A stretch of 64,000 bases of DNA from Rhizobium sp. BT03 (GCF_030053155.1 NZ_CP125643.1:382820-446819), one strand, 5' to 3'. Shown: positions 1 to 8,870, numbered from the stretch's first letter. Program-made: numbers and translations. Notes: generated by a model not told the origin, from the letters alone.

Positions 1-1
1 T

Positions 2-1117
2 TCGGTAATCCTCAGGGAGTCGGGTCTGCCGAAGCCCTATTCAAATTCGAAACCTCTTAAGATTGAGCTTGTGGAACTGACGCCGCCTGGCCCCATGGAG
101 GTGTTGGTCAAGATCAAGGCTGCCGGTGTCTGCCACTCTGACCTGTCCGCAATCAATGGGGACAGACCGCGTCCGCTTCCAGTCGCTCTAGGCCATGAGG
201 CATCTGGCGTCGTCGCAGCAATCGGACCGAGTGTCGAGAAGGTTGAGGTTGGTGACCATGTAGTCATGTCATTTCTGCCGGTTTGTGGCCATTGCTCATA
301 TTGCGCTGAAGGCCGCGCCAGCCTCTGCGAACCGGGCTACCAGGCCAATGCTGCAGGAACGCTTCTATCCGGCGGCAAGCACATCCGTTTGAGAGGATAC
401 GAAATTAACCACCATAGCGGCGTTTCTGCGTTTTCCGAATATGCTGTCGTGTCGGCGAGCTCGGTAGTCAAAGTGACCAAAGATATCGATTTGGCGACAG
501 CTGCTCTCTTCGGCTGTGCCGTTATGACCGGCGTTGGAGCTGTGATGAACACGTGTGGGGTCCGCCCAGGCCGTAGTGTGGCGGTAATCGGGCTCGGCGG
601 CGTAGGCCTTTCGGCGATACTTGGCGCTGTTGCGAGCGGTGCAAGCGATATCGTGGCGATCGACCTAATCCAAGCGAAGCTGGATCTTGCCAAGGAGCTG
701 GGAGCGACGAAGACTTTTTTGGCCACCTCGCCGAATATTGTTGCCCAAGTAAAAGGCGCGACAAGCGGCGGGGTAGACTACGCGATAGAGATGGCTGGAT
801 CCAAAAAGGCATTCGAGCTTGCATATGAGATTACCCGGCGCGGAGGGATGACCGCTACGGCCGGACTGGCCAGCGCAAATTCCCGTTTCGAGGTTTCGCC
901 CTTGCCGTTGGTCGGAGAGGAGAGAACGATCAAGGGCAGCTATATGGGTTCCTGCGTGCCATCGCGCGACATACCCCGCTATATCGACCTTTACCTCAAA
1001 GGTAAGCTGCCAGTGGACAAATTGCTGTCGAGCACTGGCCCCCTTGATGAGATCAATGAGGTTTTCGACCGTCTTGACAGGGCCGAGATCAATCGACACC
1101 TAGTCTTGATGGACTGA
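2..1117 (+). CDS. Zinc-dependent alcohol dehydrogenase (MDR family), 5' partial
   Basis: Medium-chain NAD(P)-dependent alcohol dehydrogenase, probably oxidising an alcohol intermediate of the surrounding catabolic cluster. The reading frame is open to the window edge, and the residues before the GTG at 71 still match the family's N-terminus (ILRESGLPKPY), so the true start lies a few codons outside the window. Visible motifs are the catalytic-zinc region GVCHSDL and GHEASG, the structural-zinc spacing CGHCSYCAEGRASLC, and the Rossmann loop GLGGVGLSA. The length is normal for the family. The stop overlaps the start of the next gene by one base, so the two are translationally coupled. The family is certain; the substrate is unknown. 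Confidence 0.9.
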   Translation, partial: SVILRESGLPKPYSNSKPLKIELVELTPPGPMEVLVKIKAAGVCHSDLSAINGDRPRPLPVALGHEASGVVAAIGPSVEKVEVGDHVVMSFLPVCGHCSYCAEGRASLCEPGYQANAAGTLLSGGKHIRLRGYEINHHSGVSAFSEYAVVSASSVVKVTKDIDLATAALFGCAVMTGVGAVMNTCGVRPGRSVAVIGLGGVGLSAILGAVASGASDIVAIDLIQAKLDLAKELGATKTFLATSPNIVAQVKGATSGGVDYAIEMAGSKKAFELAYEITRRGGMTATAGLASANSRFEVSPLPLVGEERTIKGSYMGSCVPSRDIPRYIDLYLKGKLPVDKLLSSTGPLDEINEVFDRLDRAEINRHLVLMD

Positions 1118-1911
1118 TGGCGGGGAGAATTCTCTTGAACGAGTGGACAGTGCTCGCCATCCATTACGGCACCGCGCAAAGACCAGTAAGTGACCTGATA
1201 CTAGAGACGAATGACATTCATGATCGTCCATCACAAATCGACTACTTCGTGTGGCTGATCCGTCTCGAGGACCGATTAATTCTTGTTGACACTGGTTTCG
1301 AAGCCGGAGAGGGCGCGGCCAGAGGGCGGACCCTCTTGATCCATCCGGTGGCAGCACTGAGCAGCCTTGGCATCAAATCCAGCGAAATTACTGATGTCGT
1401 TGTGACACACCTGCACTACGATCACGCCGGAAACCTCCCGGCCTTTCCTAACGCCACTTTTCACATTCAGGATCGGGAGATGGCGTATGGAACGGGGCGG
1501 TGTATGTGCCATGAGCGAATGCGTCGGCCTTTTGCTACAGAAGGTGTCGTCGACGCGGTCCGGCTCGTTTTTCAGTCACGGGTACGGTTCCATGATGGGG
1601 ATGGGGAAATTGTTCCTGGATGCAGGGTGCATCTGGTTGGCGGTCACTCGAAAGGTTTGCAAGTTGTTACGGTGGCAACAGGCGGCGCTTTGCTGGTTAT
1701 CGCTTCCGACGCGCTTCATTTCCAGCACTATCTTGAAAATGACGGCGCGTTTCCCCTGTTTGCAGATTACCTAGAGGTCATCGAGGGTTACAACAAGCTC
1801 CGCGTCCTTGCCGGAGCAAACGGACTCATCATTCCGGGTCATGACCCTGAGGTGCTACAGAAATTTTCTCCCCTTGCGCCAGACCTCCAGTTCGCTAGAG
1901 TTCTCCTGTGA
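1117..1911 (+). CDS. Metallo-beta-lactamase-fold hydrolase (AHL-lactonase-like)
   Basis: Predicted 264-residue MBL-fold metal hydrolase. The metal-binding HxHxDH signature THLHYDHAGN is at about residues 97-106. Further ligands are likely the His in VGGHSKG, the Asp in ASDALHF and the C-terminal His in IPGHDPE. Size and motif layout resemble the N-acyl-homoserine lactonase and quorum-quenching subgroup, but in this catabolic context it may hydrolyse a lactone or ester intermediate instead. ATG at 1117 overlaps the TGA of the upstream dehydrogenase, so the two genes form an operon. No signal peptide is visible, so it should be cytoplasmic. Confidence 0.85.
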   Translation: MAGRILLNEWTVLAIHYGTAQRPVSDLILETNDIHDRPSQIDYFVWLIRLEDRLILVDTGFEAGEGAARGRTLLIHPVAALSSLGIKSSEITDVVVTHLHYDHAGNLPAFPNATFHIQDREMAYGTGRCMCHERMRRPFATEGVVDAVRLVFQSRVRFHDGDGEIVPGCRVHLVGGHSKGLQVVTVATGGALLVIASDALHFQHYLENDGAFPLFADYLEVIEGYNKLRVLAGANGLIIPGHDPEVLQKFSPLAPDLQFARVLL

Positions 1912-1948
1912 CCCACAATAAACCGATTGAAATTTTTTGCTGTTTGCA

Positions 1949-1963
1949 GACAATCGGGTTGTC
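1949..1963. promoter_or_regulatory. Possible GntR autoregulatory inverted repeat
   Basis: GACAA-5 nt-TTGTC perfect inverted repeat about 70 bp upstream of the gntR start. It carries the same GACA/TGTC half-sites as the seven operators listed elsewhere, but the spacing is wider. Autoregulation is an inference. Confidence 0.4.
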
Positions 1964-2031
1964 CTACGAAACGCTCCGGCAGTATATTGATTCTGTGCGT
2001 CACTAGAAATTTCATCGAAGGTTTGTTGTGA

Positions 2032-2721
2032 ATGGGAACGATCGACCTCCAGATTAGACGTCAAAACGCCTCTCTTCGAATCCTTGTTGAGGATAAGCTC
2101 CGGCAGGCTATTTCAAGTGGCCGTTTCAAGCCCGGGCAGCGGCTGGTGGAGCGCGAGTTGTGCGAACTTATCGGGGTTGGCCGAACTTCAGTTCGCGAGG
2201 CGCTACGCCAGTTAGAAGCTGAAGGGCTTATTACTAGCTATCCGCATCGGGGGCCGGTTGTCAGCACTATCAGCTACGAGGAGGCTAGGCAGCTTTATAG
2301 TGTACGCGCGCTGCTTGAAAGCTTTGCCGGCCAGGAGTTCGCCGAGAACGGTTCGAATGAAGAGATCGTTGCTCTCCTCGAGACCGTGGAAGCGTTCGAA
2401 GCCGCAGCCAAGAGCGGTTCCGGAACGCGGATCATCGAAGCCAAGACCGCTTTTTACGATTGTTTGATGACCGGCAGCAAGAACGTGTTTGTGAAGCAAA
2501 TGCTCACGTCGTTGCACAACCGGGTCACATTGTTGCGGATGACATCGATGACCCAGCCAGGGCGGCTGCAGAACAGCGTTTTCGAAATAAGAGAGATTGC
2601 GGCCGCTATTGCGTTGCGTGATGGCGACAGGGCAGCCGCGCTTTGCAAGCGCCATATCGAAATCGCGGCTAAGGTGGCGTTGGACTACTTGAGCAAGAAC
2701 CCCGTCGAAACCTCCGAGTAG
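2032..2721 (+). CDS. GntR-family (FadR/VanR subgroup) transcriptional regulator
   Basis: 229-residue regulator. An N-terminal winged helix lies at about residues 15-80, with the GntR signature GVGRTSVREALRQLEAEGL. It is followed by an all-helical FCD-type effector domain at about 85-220. Members of this group usually repress catabolic genes and release DNA when a pathway intermediate, often a carboxylate, binds. It lies between the dehydrogenase/MBL pair and the hydrolase gene. The recurring GACA-N3-TGTC palindromes upstream of neighbouring operons have the form bound by this subgroup, so it is the obvious candidate regulator of the whole cluster. ATG 2032 is the first start in the frame. Confidence 0.92.
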   Translation: MGTIDLQIRRQNASLRILVEDKLRQAISSGRFKPGQRLVERELCELIGVGRTSVREALRQLEAEGLITSYPHRGPVVSTISYEEARQLYSVRALLESFAGQEFAENGSNEEIVALLETVEAFEAAAKSGSGTRIIEAKTAFYDCLMTGSKNVFVKQMLTSLHNRVTLLRMTSMTQPGRLQNSVFEIREIAAAIALRDGDRAAALCKRHIEIAAKVALDYLSKNPVETSE

Positions 2722-2754
2722 TTCCACAAAACGAAGTTCAGGCGACGGCTAAGG

Positions 2755-2768
2755 TTGACAGATTGTCT
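2755..2768 (+). promoter_or_regulatory. Operator/promoter copy A (upstream of hydrolase)
   Basis: TTGACAGATTGTCT, the consensus form of the repeated site. The core GACA-GAT-TGTC at 2757-2767 is a palindrome, and its first six bases form a perfect sigma-70 -35 box. CTTACC lies 17 bp further on as a weak -10. It is 83 bp upstream of the alpha/beta hydrolase start. Confidence 0.72.
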
Positions 2769-2850
2769 GAAAATCTGCTTACCTCTCTTATGGGAGGTGA
2801 GACACAGGAAGTGCGGCTTCCCAACAACATCATTTTGTTAGGGAGGACGT

Positions 2851-4080
2851 ATGGGCGCCCATGCCGAGCTGATTAAACGCGTAACCCTGGCGATCGAAGA
2901 TCCGGAGCTACCGCGACTGACCCCAGGTCTTACAACACGGATCTCGTTGCAAGTTGGACCAGAAAAGTCATCACTTGCTGTGGGAGGCGGGATAGTCGCA
3001 CTGGACGGCGCGGACGAAAATGCTGACGTCATACTGAGTGCCCCAGAAGGAGCTTGGGAAAAGGTTATGCAGGTGCCGCCGCCGGCAACCTACCATTCGT
3101 TCACCGCCTTTCAACTCGCTAACCCTGAGTTCACGTTATCTGGTTCGCCCGTAGCAATCGCTCAAGCGCGTCCCGCTCTGGAGCGACTGTTCGAAATCGT
3201 CGTAGCGTCTCCGCCCCTAGTTGCGCCGAAGGTCGATCGAAATATTGAACAGGTCACCGGACGCTATAAGCGGGTAGAGGTCGGCGGCGTAGAACACGAT
3301 ATCTTTTACGAGGAAGCCGGTGCAGGAACTCCTATCCTTTTCCTCCATACGGCTGGCGCAGACGGCCGTCAGTTTCTACCGCAACTCTCCGACACTGGGT
3401 TTGCGCGTACGAACCGATTGATCTCAGTTGATCTGCCGTTTCACGGACGTTCGATGCCTCCTTTAACTTGGGACGGCTCGCCCTATCAACTCACAACGGA
3501 TCTCTACCTGACCTGGTGCACGGCGATACTCGACCAGCTCGTCGGAGACAGAGCTATCGTCGTTGGAGGATCTATGGGCGCGGCGATGTGCATGGTGCTG
3601 GCGGCGGAGCGACCGGAACGTCTAATGGGTGTAATTGCGGTCGAGCCGCCGTTGAAGTCAAAGGGCCGTCGCAACCCCTTTCAACACAACGTCAACGTTC
3701 ATGGGTCGCTTCATAACTCAGCCTATGTCCGCGGAATCATGAGCCCGCTCAGCCCGCAAGAAGAGCGACGCCGCGCCAGTTGGATCTACTCGCAGGGTGC
3801 TCCTGGAGTTTATCCCGGCGATCTTTCGTTCTACAGCGACGAGTTCGACGGTGCCGTCGTCGGTCCGAAGATTGATGCCAAGCGAACACCGACCGTTCTT
3901 CTCTCCGGGACCTATGACTACTCTGCGACGCCTGCAGACGGAGCAGCGCTAGCGGCCCTCATTCCTGGCAGCCGTCATGTCGTTATGGAGGGGCTTGGGC
4001 ACTTTCCGATGTGCGAAAATCCTGACTATTTCCGGAGCTTCTTGCAAGACGCTATTCGGTTCGTCGAAGATAACGGCTGA
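2851..4080 (+). CDS. Alpha/beta hydrolase with extra N-terminal domain
   Basis: 409-residue hydrolase. The C-terminal part (about 140-405) is an alpha/beta-hydrolase fold with oxyanion strand FLHTAGADGRQF and nucleophile elbow GGSMG (Ser near residue 241). The likely acid is in GTYDYSA and the catalytic His in EGLGHFPM. The first ~120 residues form an additional domain that looks SCP2-like, with a hydrophobic-ligand-binding appearance; that assignment is tentative. Ester, lactone or C-C hydrolysis of a pathway intermediate is possible. It stands alone behind operator copy A with a GGAGG ribosome site, so it should be induced with the other operons. A broken IS256-type element follows immediately. 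Confidence 0.85.
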   Translation: MGAHAELIKRVTLAIEDPELPRLTPGLTTRISLQVGPEKSSLAVGGGIVALDGADENADVILSAPEGAWEKVMQVPPPATYHSFTAFQLANPEFTLSGSPVAIAQARPALERLFEIVVASPPLVAPKVDRNIEQVTGRYKRVEVGGVEHDIFYEEAGAGTPILFLHTAGADGRQFLPQLSDTGFARTNRLISVDLPFHGRSMPPLTWDGSPYQLTTDLYLTWCTAILDQLVGDRAIVVGGSMGAAMCMVLAAERPERLMGVIAVEPPLKSKGRRNPFQHNVNVHGSLHNSAYVRGIMSPLSPQEERRRASWIYSQGAPGVYPGDLSFYSDEFDGAVVGPKIDAKRTPTVLLSGTYDYSATPADGAALAALIPGSRHVVMEGLGHFPMCENPDYFRSFLQDAIRFVEDNG

Positions 4081-4108
4081 TCACAAAGCAACCGCGTTGG
4101 CCATTTAC

Positions 4109-4141
4109 CGATCGTGTCCCAGTACGTGGCGTAGGTGACGG
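4109..4141 (+). repeat. Left terminal inverted repeat of the IS256-type element
   Basis: Begins CGATCGTGTCCC and aligns with the reverse complement of 5389-5421 with about six mismatches over 33 bp. Confidence 0.75.
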
Positions 4142-4269
4142 TAGGGAGTAAAGCCGAGCGCCCGCGCGCTTCTCGTTGCGCTGTAGCGGGTGATCGGCTT
4201 TGCGGGCGGCCATCAGTGTTTTCCGCTAGGGTCGGGTTGTTCAAGACCAACCTGACGGAAAGATCACCG

Positions 4270-5313
4270 ATGACCAATGACATGATGAACGTGCGCTCCC
4301 TTGTTGAGAAGAGTGCCGATGCAGATTTGTTGCGTGAGATGATTGGCTTTGCCGCCGAGCGGCTGATGGAGTTGGAGGTCGGCTCGGCTACGGGTGCTGA
4401 CTTCGGTGTGAAGAACCCCATGCGGCTCACTCAACGCAATGGCTACCGTGACCGCGATTGGGAGACGCGGGCTGGCACCGTCGAGCTTCGCATTCCGAAG
4501 CTGCGCAAAGGCAGCTACTTTCCGAGCTTCCTTGAACCGCGCCGCATGGCAGAGAAAGCTCTGACGGCCGTTATCCAGGAAGCGTATATCCAGGGAATCT
4601 CGACTCGTTCTGTCGACGACCTGTGGTGGATGCGACCTATCTCAAGGTCCGGCGTGGCGGCCGCATCGTCTCAGTCGCCGTCATTATCGCGGTCGGCGTC
4701 AATAACGACGGTCGGCGCGAGGTCCTGGGTATGGAAGTTGGCACCTCGGAGGCCGAACCGATCTGGACGGAATTCCTGCGCAGGCTAACGCGCCGCGGTC
4801 TACGCGGGGTGAAGTTGGTTGTCTCTGATGCACATGAGGGCATCAAGGCTGCCGTTTCCAAGGTTCTCAATGCCACTTGGCAAAGGTGCCGGGTTCACTT
4901 CATGAGGAACGTGCTCGCGCATGCTGGAAAGAGCGGCAGGCGGGTCGTATCCGCCTTCATCGCGACGGCCTTTGCCCAGGAGACCCCGGAGGCAGCAAGC
5001 CGCACAATGGCGCAGTGTCGCCGATCAAATCAGGCCGAAAGTGCCGAAGCTTGCCACCATCATGGACGACGCTGAAGAGGACGTGCTCGCCTACATGACC
5101 TTCCCGAAAGAGCACCGGGCAAAGCTGCACTCGACGAATCCAATTGAGCGTCTCAACGGCGAAATCAAGCGACGCACCGAGGTCGTCGGCATCTTTCCGA
5201 ACGACGAAGCCATCGTCCGTCTCGTCGGCGCACTGCTGCTCGAACAGAATGACGAATGGGCCGTTCAACGCGCCAAGTATATGACGCTTGAGACCATGGC
5301 CCAAATGAGATGA
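4270..5313 (+). pseudogene. IS256-family (mutator) transposase, disrupted
   Basis: Transposase remnant in three pieces. Frame 1 from ATG 4270 runs to the motif STRSVDDL near 4620. The match then continues in frame 3 at VDATYLKVR (first catalytic Asp), with roughly 40 expected residues missing, so an internal deletion also broke the frame. A second shift near 4995 returns to frame 1, which carries SVADQIRPKVPKLA and ends in STNPIERLNGEIKRR (catalytic Glu) and LETMAQMR. The middle piece keeps the second Asp in VVSDAHEGIKAA. All DDE residues are still encoded, but no single product can be made, so the element cannot move by itself. Confidence 0.88.
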
Positions 5314-5388
5314 GCCCCAAATCAGCCTGCCCCGCTGTGGCACGCTGATATCCCCTTCCGACCCATGTCGGGAAAGCACGGCCATCAG

Positions 5389-5421
5389 CCGCGACCTACA
5401 CCACCTCCCGGGACACGATCG
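5389..5421 (-). repeat. Right terminal inverted repeat of the IS256-type element
   Basis: Ends GGGACACGATCG on the plus strand, the partner of the left repeat at 4109-4141. Confidence 0.75.
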
Positions 5422-5796
5422 TATCACCTTGTATTCCGGACTAAACTTATGCCGACAGCGTTGCGATAGAGGGCATTCGGAACCAGCATGCGGCTATTCC
5501 GGAAGGTCGGCACTCGCATGACGTCATCTGACCGACATCGTGGGGTTATTCGACAAAAATTGCGAAATGTCCTTGATCCAGTTTCCGCTGTTAGATCTAG
5601 TTGTCGCCGGCAGTCCTTCTCCTTCTCTATCATATTTGCTGGAGCGTGCCGCAAGTCCGACAAGAGCTGCGCCTAGGCCAACAGCTCTGTGCTGTCATTG
5701 ACGGGTTAGGAACACGTCAATGATCAACGAGGCTGGAGCCTTATACCCGGTGTTCCTGCCTCAAATGTAAGGGCATGACGAGTGCCGCCCTTTCCT
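5422..5796. other. Non-coding stretch between IS remnant and SDR gene
   Basis: I see no credible gene. A 9-bp inverted repeat (TCATTGACG / CGTCAATGA, 5695-5723) lies about 75 bp beyond the stop of the minus-strand SDR. It could act as a weak 3' end, although there is no T tract. Confidence 0.5.
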
Positions 5797-6564
5797 TCAC
5801 TTGACCAGGTGGTTTCCGATCGAGGAGCCGCCATCGACCGTCAGAATGCTACCGGTCGCGAACCTCGAACGATCGGACGCAAGAAAAAGCATTGCTTCAG
5901 CAATCTCTTCAGCTGTCCCCATCCGATCCATGACGGCACGGGCGTTGAAATCGCTGCGAAGCTTCGCGGGGTCCTTCGCTTCGGCGAAGATTTTCGTGAA
6001 GTAAGGAGAGTCGATTGTCCCTGGAGCGACCGCGTTGACACGAATTCCCTCTTTCGCATGATCCATGGCCATCGCGCGCGTCAGCGAAGATATTGCTCCT
6101 TTCGATGCTACGTAGGCAGTCCTGTCCGCGATTGCTGAGGTTGCGGTGTAGGAAGTCGTATTGATGATCGAACCTCCGCCGTTCCGTCGCATAACAGGAA
6201 TGACGTACTTTGAGCAAAGGAAGATCCCTTTGACGTTTACGGACATAATCCGGTCCCAAGTTTCTTCAGGAATGGTCACCACATTCCCCGTCGTTCCGAA
6301 CCCGGCATTATTGACGAGCACGTCGACCCGGCCCCACTTTGCGGTCGTCTTCTCAACCATGCTTTCCGCGTCCTTGGCGGACGAGACGTCGACGCGAACA
6401 CCGAAAGCCTTCGAGCCGATCTCGTTCGCCACACGAACCGCGGCGTCTTCATTGACATCAGCAACAACCACATAGGCGCCGTTCTTTGCGAAAAGCTCGG
6501 CTGTCGCACGACCAATGCCGCTGCCGCCCCCTGTGACGATACAAACTCTTTGATTCAAATCCAT
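5797..6564 (-). CDS. SDR-family NAD(P)-dependent oxidoreductase
   Basis: 255-residue classical short-chain dehydrogenase. It has the cofactor loop TGGGSGIG near the N-terminus, NNAG near residue 88, the active-site YVASK near residue 155, and a C-terminal FATGSILTVDGG typical of glucose/3-ketoacyl-type SDRs. ATG at 6564 was chosen over the longer frame because GAGGAG lies just upstream. It is divergent from the flavin reductase gene and shares a promoter region with two operator copies. It probably interconverts an alcohol and a ketone in the same pathway as its neighbours; the substrate cannot be read from sequence. Confidence 0.9.
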   Translation of the reverse strand: MDLNQRVCIVTGGGSGIGRATAELFAKNGAYVVVADVNEDAAVRVANEIGSKAFGVRVDVSSAKDAESMVEKTTAKWGRVDVLVNNAGFGTTGNVVTIPEETWDRIMSVNVKGIFLCSKYVIPVMRRNGGGSIINTTSYTATSAIADRTAYVASKGAISSLTRAMAMDHAKEGIRVNAVAPGTIDSPYFTKIFAEAKDPAKLRSDFNARAVMDRMGTAEEIAEAMLFLASDRSRFATGSILTVDGGSSIGNHLVK

Positions 6565-6607
6565 CGACCATCTCCTCATTTTTGGGTGCCTTAGAAGACA
6601 TTTTAGC

Positions 6608-6621
6608 AGACAATCTGTCAA
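6608..6621 (-). promoter_or_regulatory. Operator/promoter copy B1 (SDR side)
   Basis: Reads TTGACAGATTGTCT on the minus strand and faces the SDR gene. It is paired with copy B2 29 bp away, giving a divergent promoter with one operator per direction. Confidence 0.72.
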
Positions 6622-6635
6622 TTGTGAAAATCCAG

Positions 6636-6649
6636 TTGACAGATTGTCT
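6636..6649 (+). promoter_or_regulatory. Operator/promoter copy B2 (flavin reductase side)
   Basis: TTGACAGATTGTCT facing the flavin reductase gene. The -35 TTGACA is followed 17 bp later by TTTATC as the likely -10. The operator therefore covers the -35 and the adjoining spacer, as expected for repression by steric block. Confidence 0.74.
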
Positions 6650-6698
6650 GCTGATCTGTTTATCTAGGCTCGATCGAATTTGGCCGTGGGAGGACAAT

Positions 6699-7208
6699 AT
6701 GGCCGATACCAGCACTGAGGCGCAGTTGGCTTTTAAGGCAGCTATGCGTCGGTTCACATCAACCATCTGCTTGATCACGACCGAACTCAACGGGGTCCGT
6801 CATGGCATGGCCGCCACCGCGGTCCAGTCGGTTACCGCGGACCCACCAACTGTTCTTGTCTGCATCAACCAATCGGCTTCGGTGAATCAGCCTTTGAAGA
6901 TCTCCGGGAAGTTCGCCGTGAACATGCTGCATCTTTCACATGCCGATCTTGTGCCGCTGTTCAGTGGGCAATTGAAGGGTGAAGAGCGCTTTCATTACGG
7001 CGAGTGGCTGTCTCTCGACGGCATGCCGGTCCTGTCCGATGCGCAGGCGGCGTTTGTCTGCAAGCTAAAAGATGTCGTTCACGTTGGAACGCATGATGTT
7101 GTGCTCGGAGAAGTGCTCGAAGCACGGTTCATCGAGTCAATCGCGCCGCTTCTCTACGAAAACGGTCAACTCGTCAGGTCGTCGTCCATCAGTGGATCGG
7201 CCGCATAG
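6699..7208 (+). CDS. Flavin reductase (HpaC/RutF-type)
   Basis: 169-residue flavin reductase-domain protein. It carries the family pattern near the start (FTSTICLITTELNG, then HGMAATAVQSVTADPP) and the central FAVNMLHLSHADL. Such proteins reduce FMN or FAD with NAD(P)H and hand the free reduced flavin to a partner monooxygenase; RutF does this for RutA. The luciferase-like monooxygenase two genes downstream is the natural partner. ATG 6699 is preceded by GGGAGG. It is the first gene of the operon read from operator copy B2. Confidence 0.9.
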   Translation: MADTSTEAQLAFKAAMRRFTSTICLITTELNGVRHGMAATAVQSVTADPPTVLVCINQSASVNQPLKISGKFAVNMLHLSHADLVPLFSGQLKGEERFHYGEWLSLDGMPVLSDAQAAFVCKLKDVVHVGTHDVVLGEVLEARFIESIAPLLYENGQLVRSSSISGSAA

Positions 7209-7271
7209 TAGGTGGCTTTAACCACCAATCACATCACTCATCGAAAGCCCAAGGGCGGCAAGGAGAAAAGC

Positions 7272-7688
7272 GTGAGCAATATGGCACCCGCAAGAGAAAT
7301 TCATGGACGTGAAGTCACAGAGCGCTTTGAGCGCGGACTAAAGACCCGGCGCGAAGTCTTGGGGGGGGGCTATGTTGATGCGTCGGTCAGCAAAGCCACC
7401 GACTTCAATTGGCCGATGCAAACCCTCGTCACAGAATACTGCTGGGACGCGATTTGGAATCGGCCGGGCCTGGAGCGCAAGCAGCGCAGCATCCTCAATC
7501 TCGGGATGATTTCGGCCCTCAATCGTCCGCATGAGCTGAAACTGCATGTTCGCGGAGCAATCAACAACGGTCTTACCAAAGAGGAAATTCGGGAGGTTTT
7601 CCTCCAGGTTTCGATTTACTGCGGTGTTCCTGCGGCCATCGACAGCTTCCGCGTGGCAGCGGAAGTTTTCGACGAGATGGGCATCTAG
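7272..7688 (+). CDS. Carboxymuconolactone decarboxylase-family protein
   Basis: About 138-residue CMD-domain protein, PcaC-like. It has the characteristic run RSILNLGMISALNR, HVRGAINNGLTKEEI and the C-terminal VSIYCGVPAAID. PcaC decarboxylates gamma-carboxymuconolactone, but many CMD proteins have other functions and no other beta-ketoadipate gene is present here. Start: GTG 7272 follows AAGGAG. An ATG at 7284 is possible, and the in-frame codons back to 7212 lack a good ribosome site. It sits between flavin reductase and monooxygenase, so it likely acts on the oxygenase product or its follow-up. Confidence 0.87.
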   Translation: MSNMAPAREIHGREVTERFERGLKTRREVLGGGYVDASVSKATDFNWPMQTLVTEYCWDAIWNRPGLERKQRSILNLGMISALNRPHELKLHVRGAINNGLTKEEIREVFLQVSIYCGVPAAIDSFRVAAEVFDEMGI

Positions 7689-7748
7689 TTATTCAACGCA
7701 TTTGAGTGGGCTGAGCATCATCCGTTGCCAGCCCGAGGAGGGACTACA

Positions 7749-8870
7749 GTGACCGCACAAGACGATTTCCGCGCTGCCGGAAACCCAATGTTCAATGATA
7801 ACAAGCTCAAGCTCGGCGTATTTGGCACGAATTGCTCGAATGCATGCGCGATTACGCTCGCTGAGACAACGTTCGAACCTACCTTCGACCACAACGTCGA
7901 GATTGCAAAGAAGCTTGAGGCAGCCGGTTGGGAATGCATGGTGCCGATTGCACGCTGGCGTGGTTTTGGCGGTCCTTCAAACTTCAATGGCGTGAACATG
8001 GATACGTTCACCTGGGCGGCCGCTCTCGCGGCGGTCACCACGAAGCTCCAGTTCTTCTCAACGACTCACATTCCGACGCTAAACCCGATTGTTGCAACCA
8101 AGATGGCGACAACAATCGATCACATCTCGAAGGGTCGATACGGCCTCAATCTCGTTACCGGCTGGTTCACTCCCGAAATGGAAATGTTCGGAGTTCCTAT
8201 GATGGAGCACGACACCCGCTATGAATACGCCACTGAATGGATGGATATCGTCGAGACGCTCTGGAAACGCAATGGCGTTACCTTCGAAGGCGAGTTCCTC
8301 AAAGTCAAAGACGCCTTCAGTGAACCCAAACCCTACAACAAGGCGGGTCGCCCGCTCCTGATCTGCGCCGGCGCCTCGGGCAAGGGACTGCATTTCACCG
8401 CCAAGTTCTGCGACTTCAACTTCGGCTTCATGCAAGACATGGAATCCGGCGCTGCCTGGGTCAAAAAGGTGAAGGACCTGGCGCGTACTGAATATAACCG
8501 TGATCTTGGCACATTCACAGCTTGCCCCGTTATCGTTCGCGAAACGGAGAAGGAAGCAAAGGAATACTACGACTACTACGTCAACCAGAAGGGTGACTGG
8601 GAGGCATGCGAGAACATCTGTGAAGTTCTGCAGGTGCAATCTCAAAACCATTCTGCCGAAATGTATCAAAAATTCAAGGAACGCTTCGTCGCTGGCTGGG
8701 GTGGATACCCGATCGTCGGCAATCCAGAACAAGTCGCCGACAAGCTCGTGGATCTCAGCAATACAGGCGTCAACGGCGCCTTGCTGACAATGGTCGATTA
8801 CAACGAGGAACTTCCCTTCTTTAACGACCGTGTCATGCCGCTGCTCAAGCAAGCCGGTCTGCGCAACTGA
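7749..8870 (+). CDS. Group C (luciferase-like) FMN-dependent monooxygenase, RutA-like
   Basis: 373-residue bacterial-luciferase-fold monooxygenase that uses reduced FMN and O2. It shares with pyrimidine oxygenase RutA and relatives the motifs ARWRGFGG, NPIVATKMATTIDHIS and GRYGLNLVTGW, then GRPLLICAGASGKG and the C-terminal loop WGGYPIVGNPEQVADKL. GTG 7749 is preferred because GAGGAG is placed correctly before it; an ATG at 7725 precedes that ribosome site. RutA-group enzymes cleave heterocyclic C-N bonds or oxidise heteroatoms through flavin-N5 oxygen adducts. RutB- and RutC-type genes are absent, so uracil is an unlikely substrate. This is probably the key oxidative step of the cluster. Confidence 0.9.
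   Translation: MTAQDDFRAAGNPMFNDNKLKLGVFGTNCSNACAITLAETTFEPTFDHNVEIAKKLEAAGWECMVPIARWRGFGGPSNFNGVNMDTFTWAAALAAVTTKLQFFSTTHIPTLNPIVATKMATTIDHISKGRYGLNLVTGWFTPEMEMFGVPMMEHDTRYEYATEWMDIVETLWKRNGVTFEGEFLKVKDAFSEPKPYNKAGRPLLICAGASGKGLHFTAKFCDFNFGFMQDMESGAAWVKKVKDLARTEYNRDLGTFTACPVIVRETEKEAKEYYDYYVNQKGDWEACENICEVLQVQSQNHSAEMYQKFKERFVAGWGGYPIVGNPEQVADKLVDLSNTGVNGALLTMVDYNEELPFFNDRVMPLLKQAGLRN

Larger units (their letters stand above)
4109..5421 (+). mobile_element. Decayed IS256-family insertion sequence
   Basis: Element of about 1.3 kb bounded by imperfect 33-bp inverted repeats, enclosing a disrupted mutator-type transposase. No matching target duplication is visible at the two ends, so it may be old or rearranged. 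It separates the hydrolase from the SDR gene inside the catabolic cluster. Confidence 0.85.

Noticed and set aside
7749..8870. Calling the monooxygenase RutA of a uracil pathway
   Set aside because: Motifs are RutA-like, but RutB, RutC and RutE-type genes are absent and the CMD, transaminase and dehydrogenase neighbours do not fit the Rut pathway.
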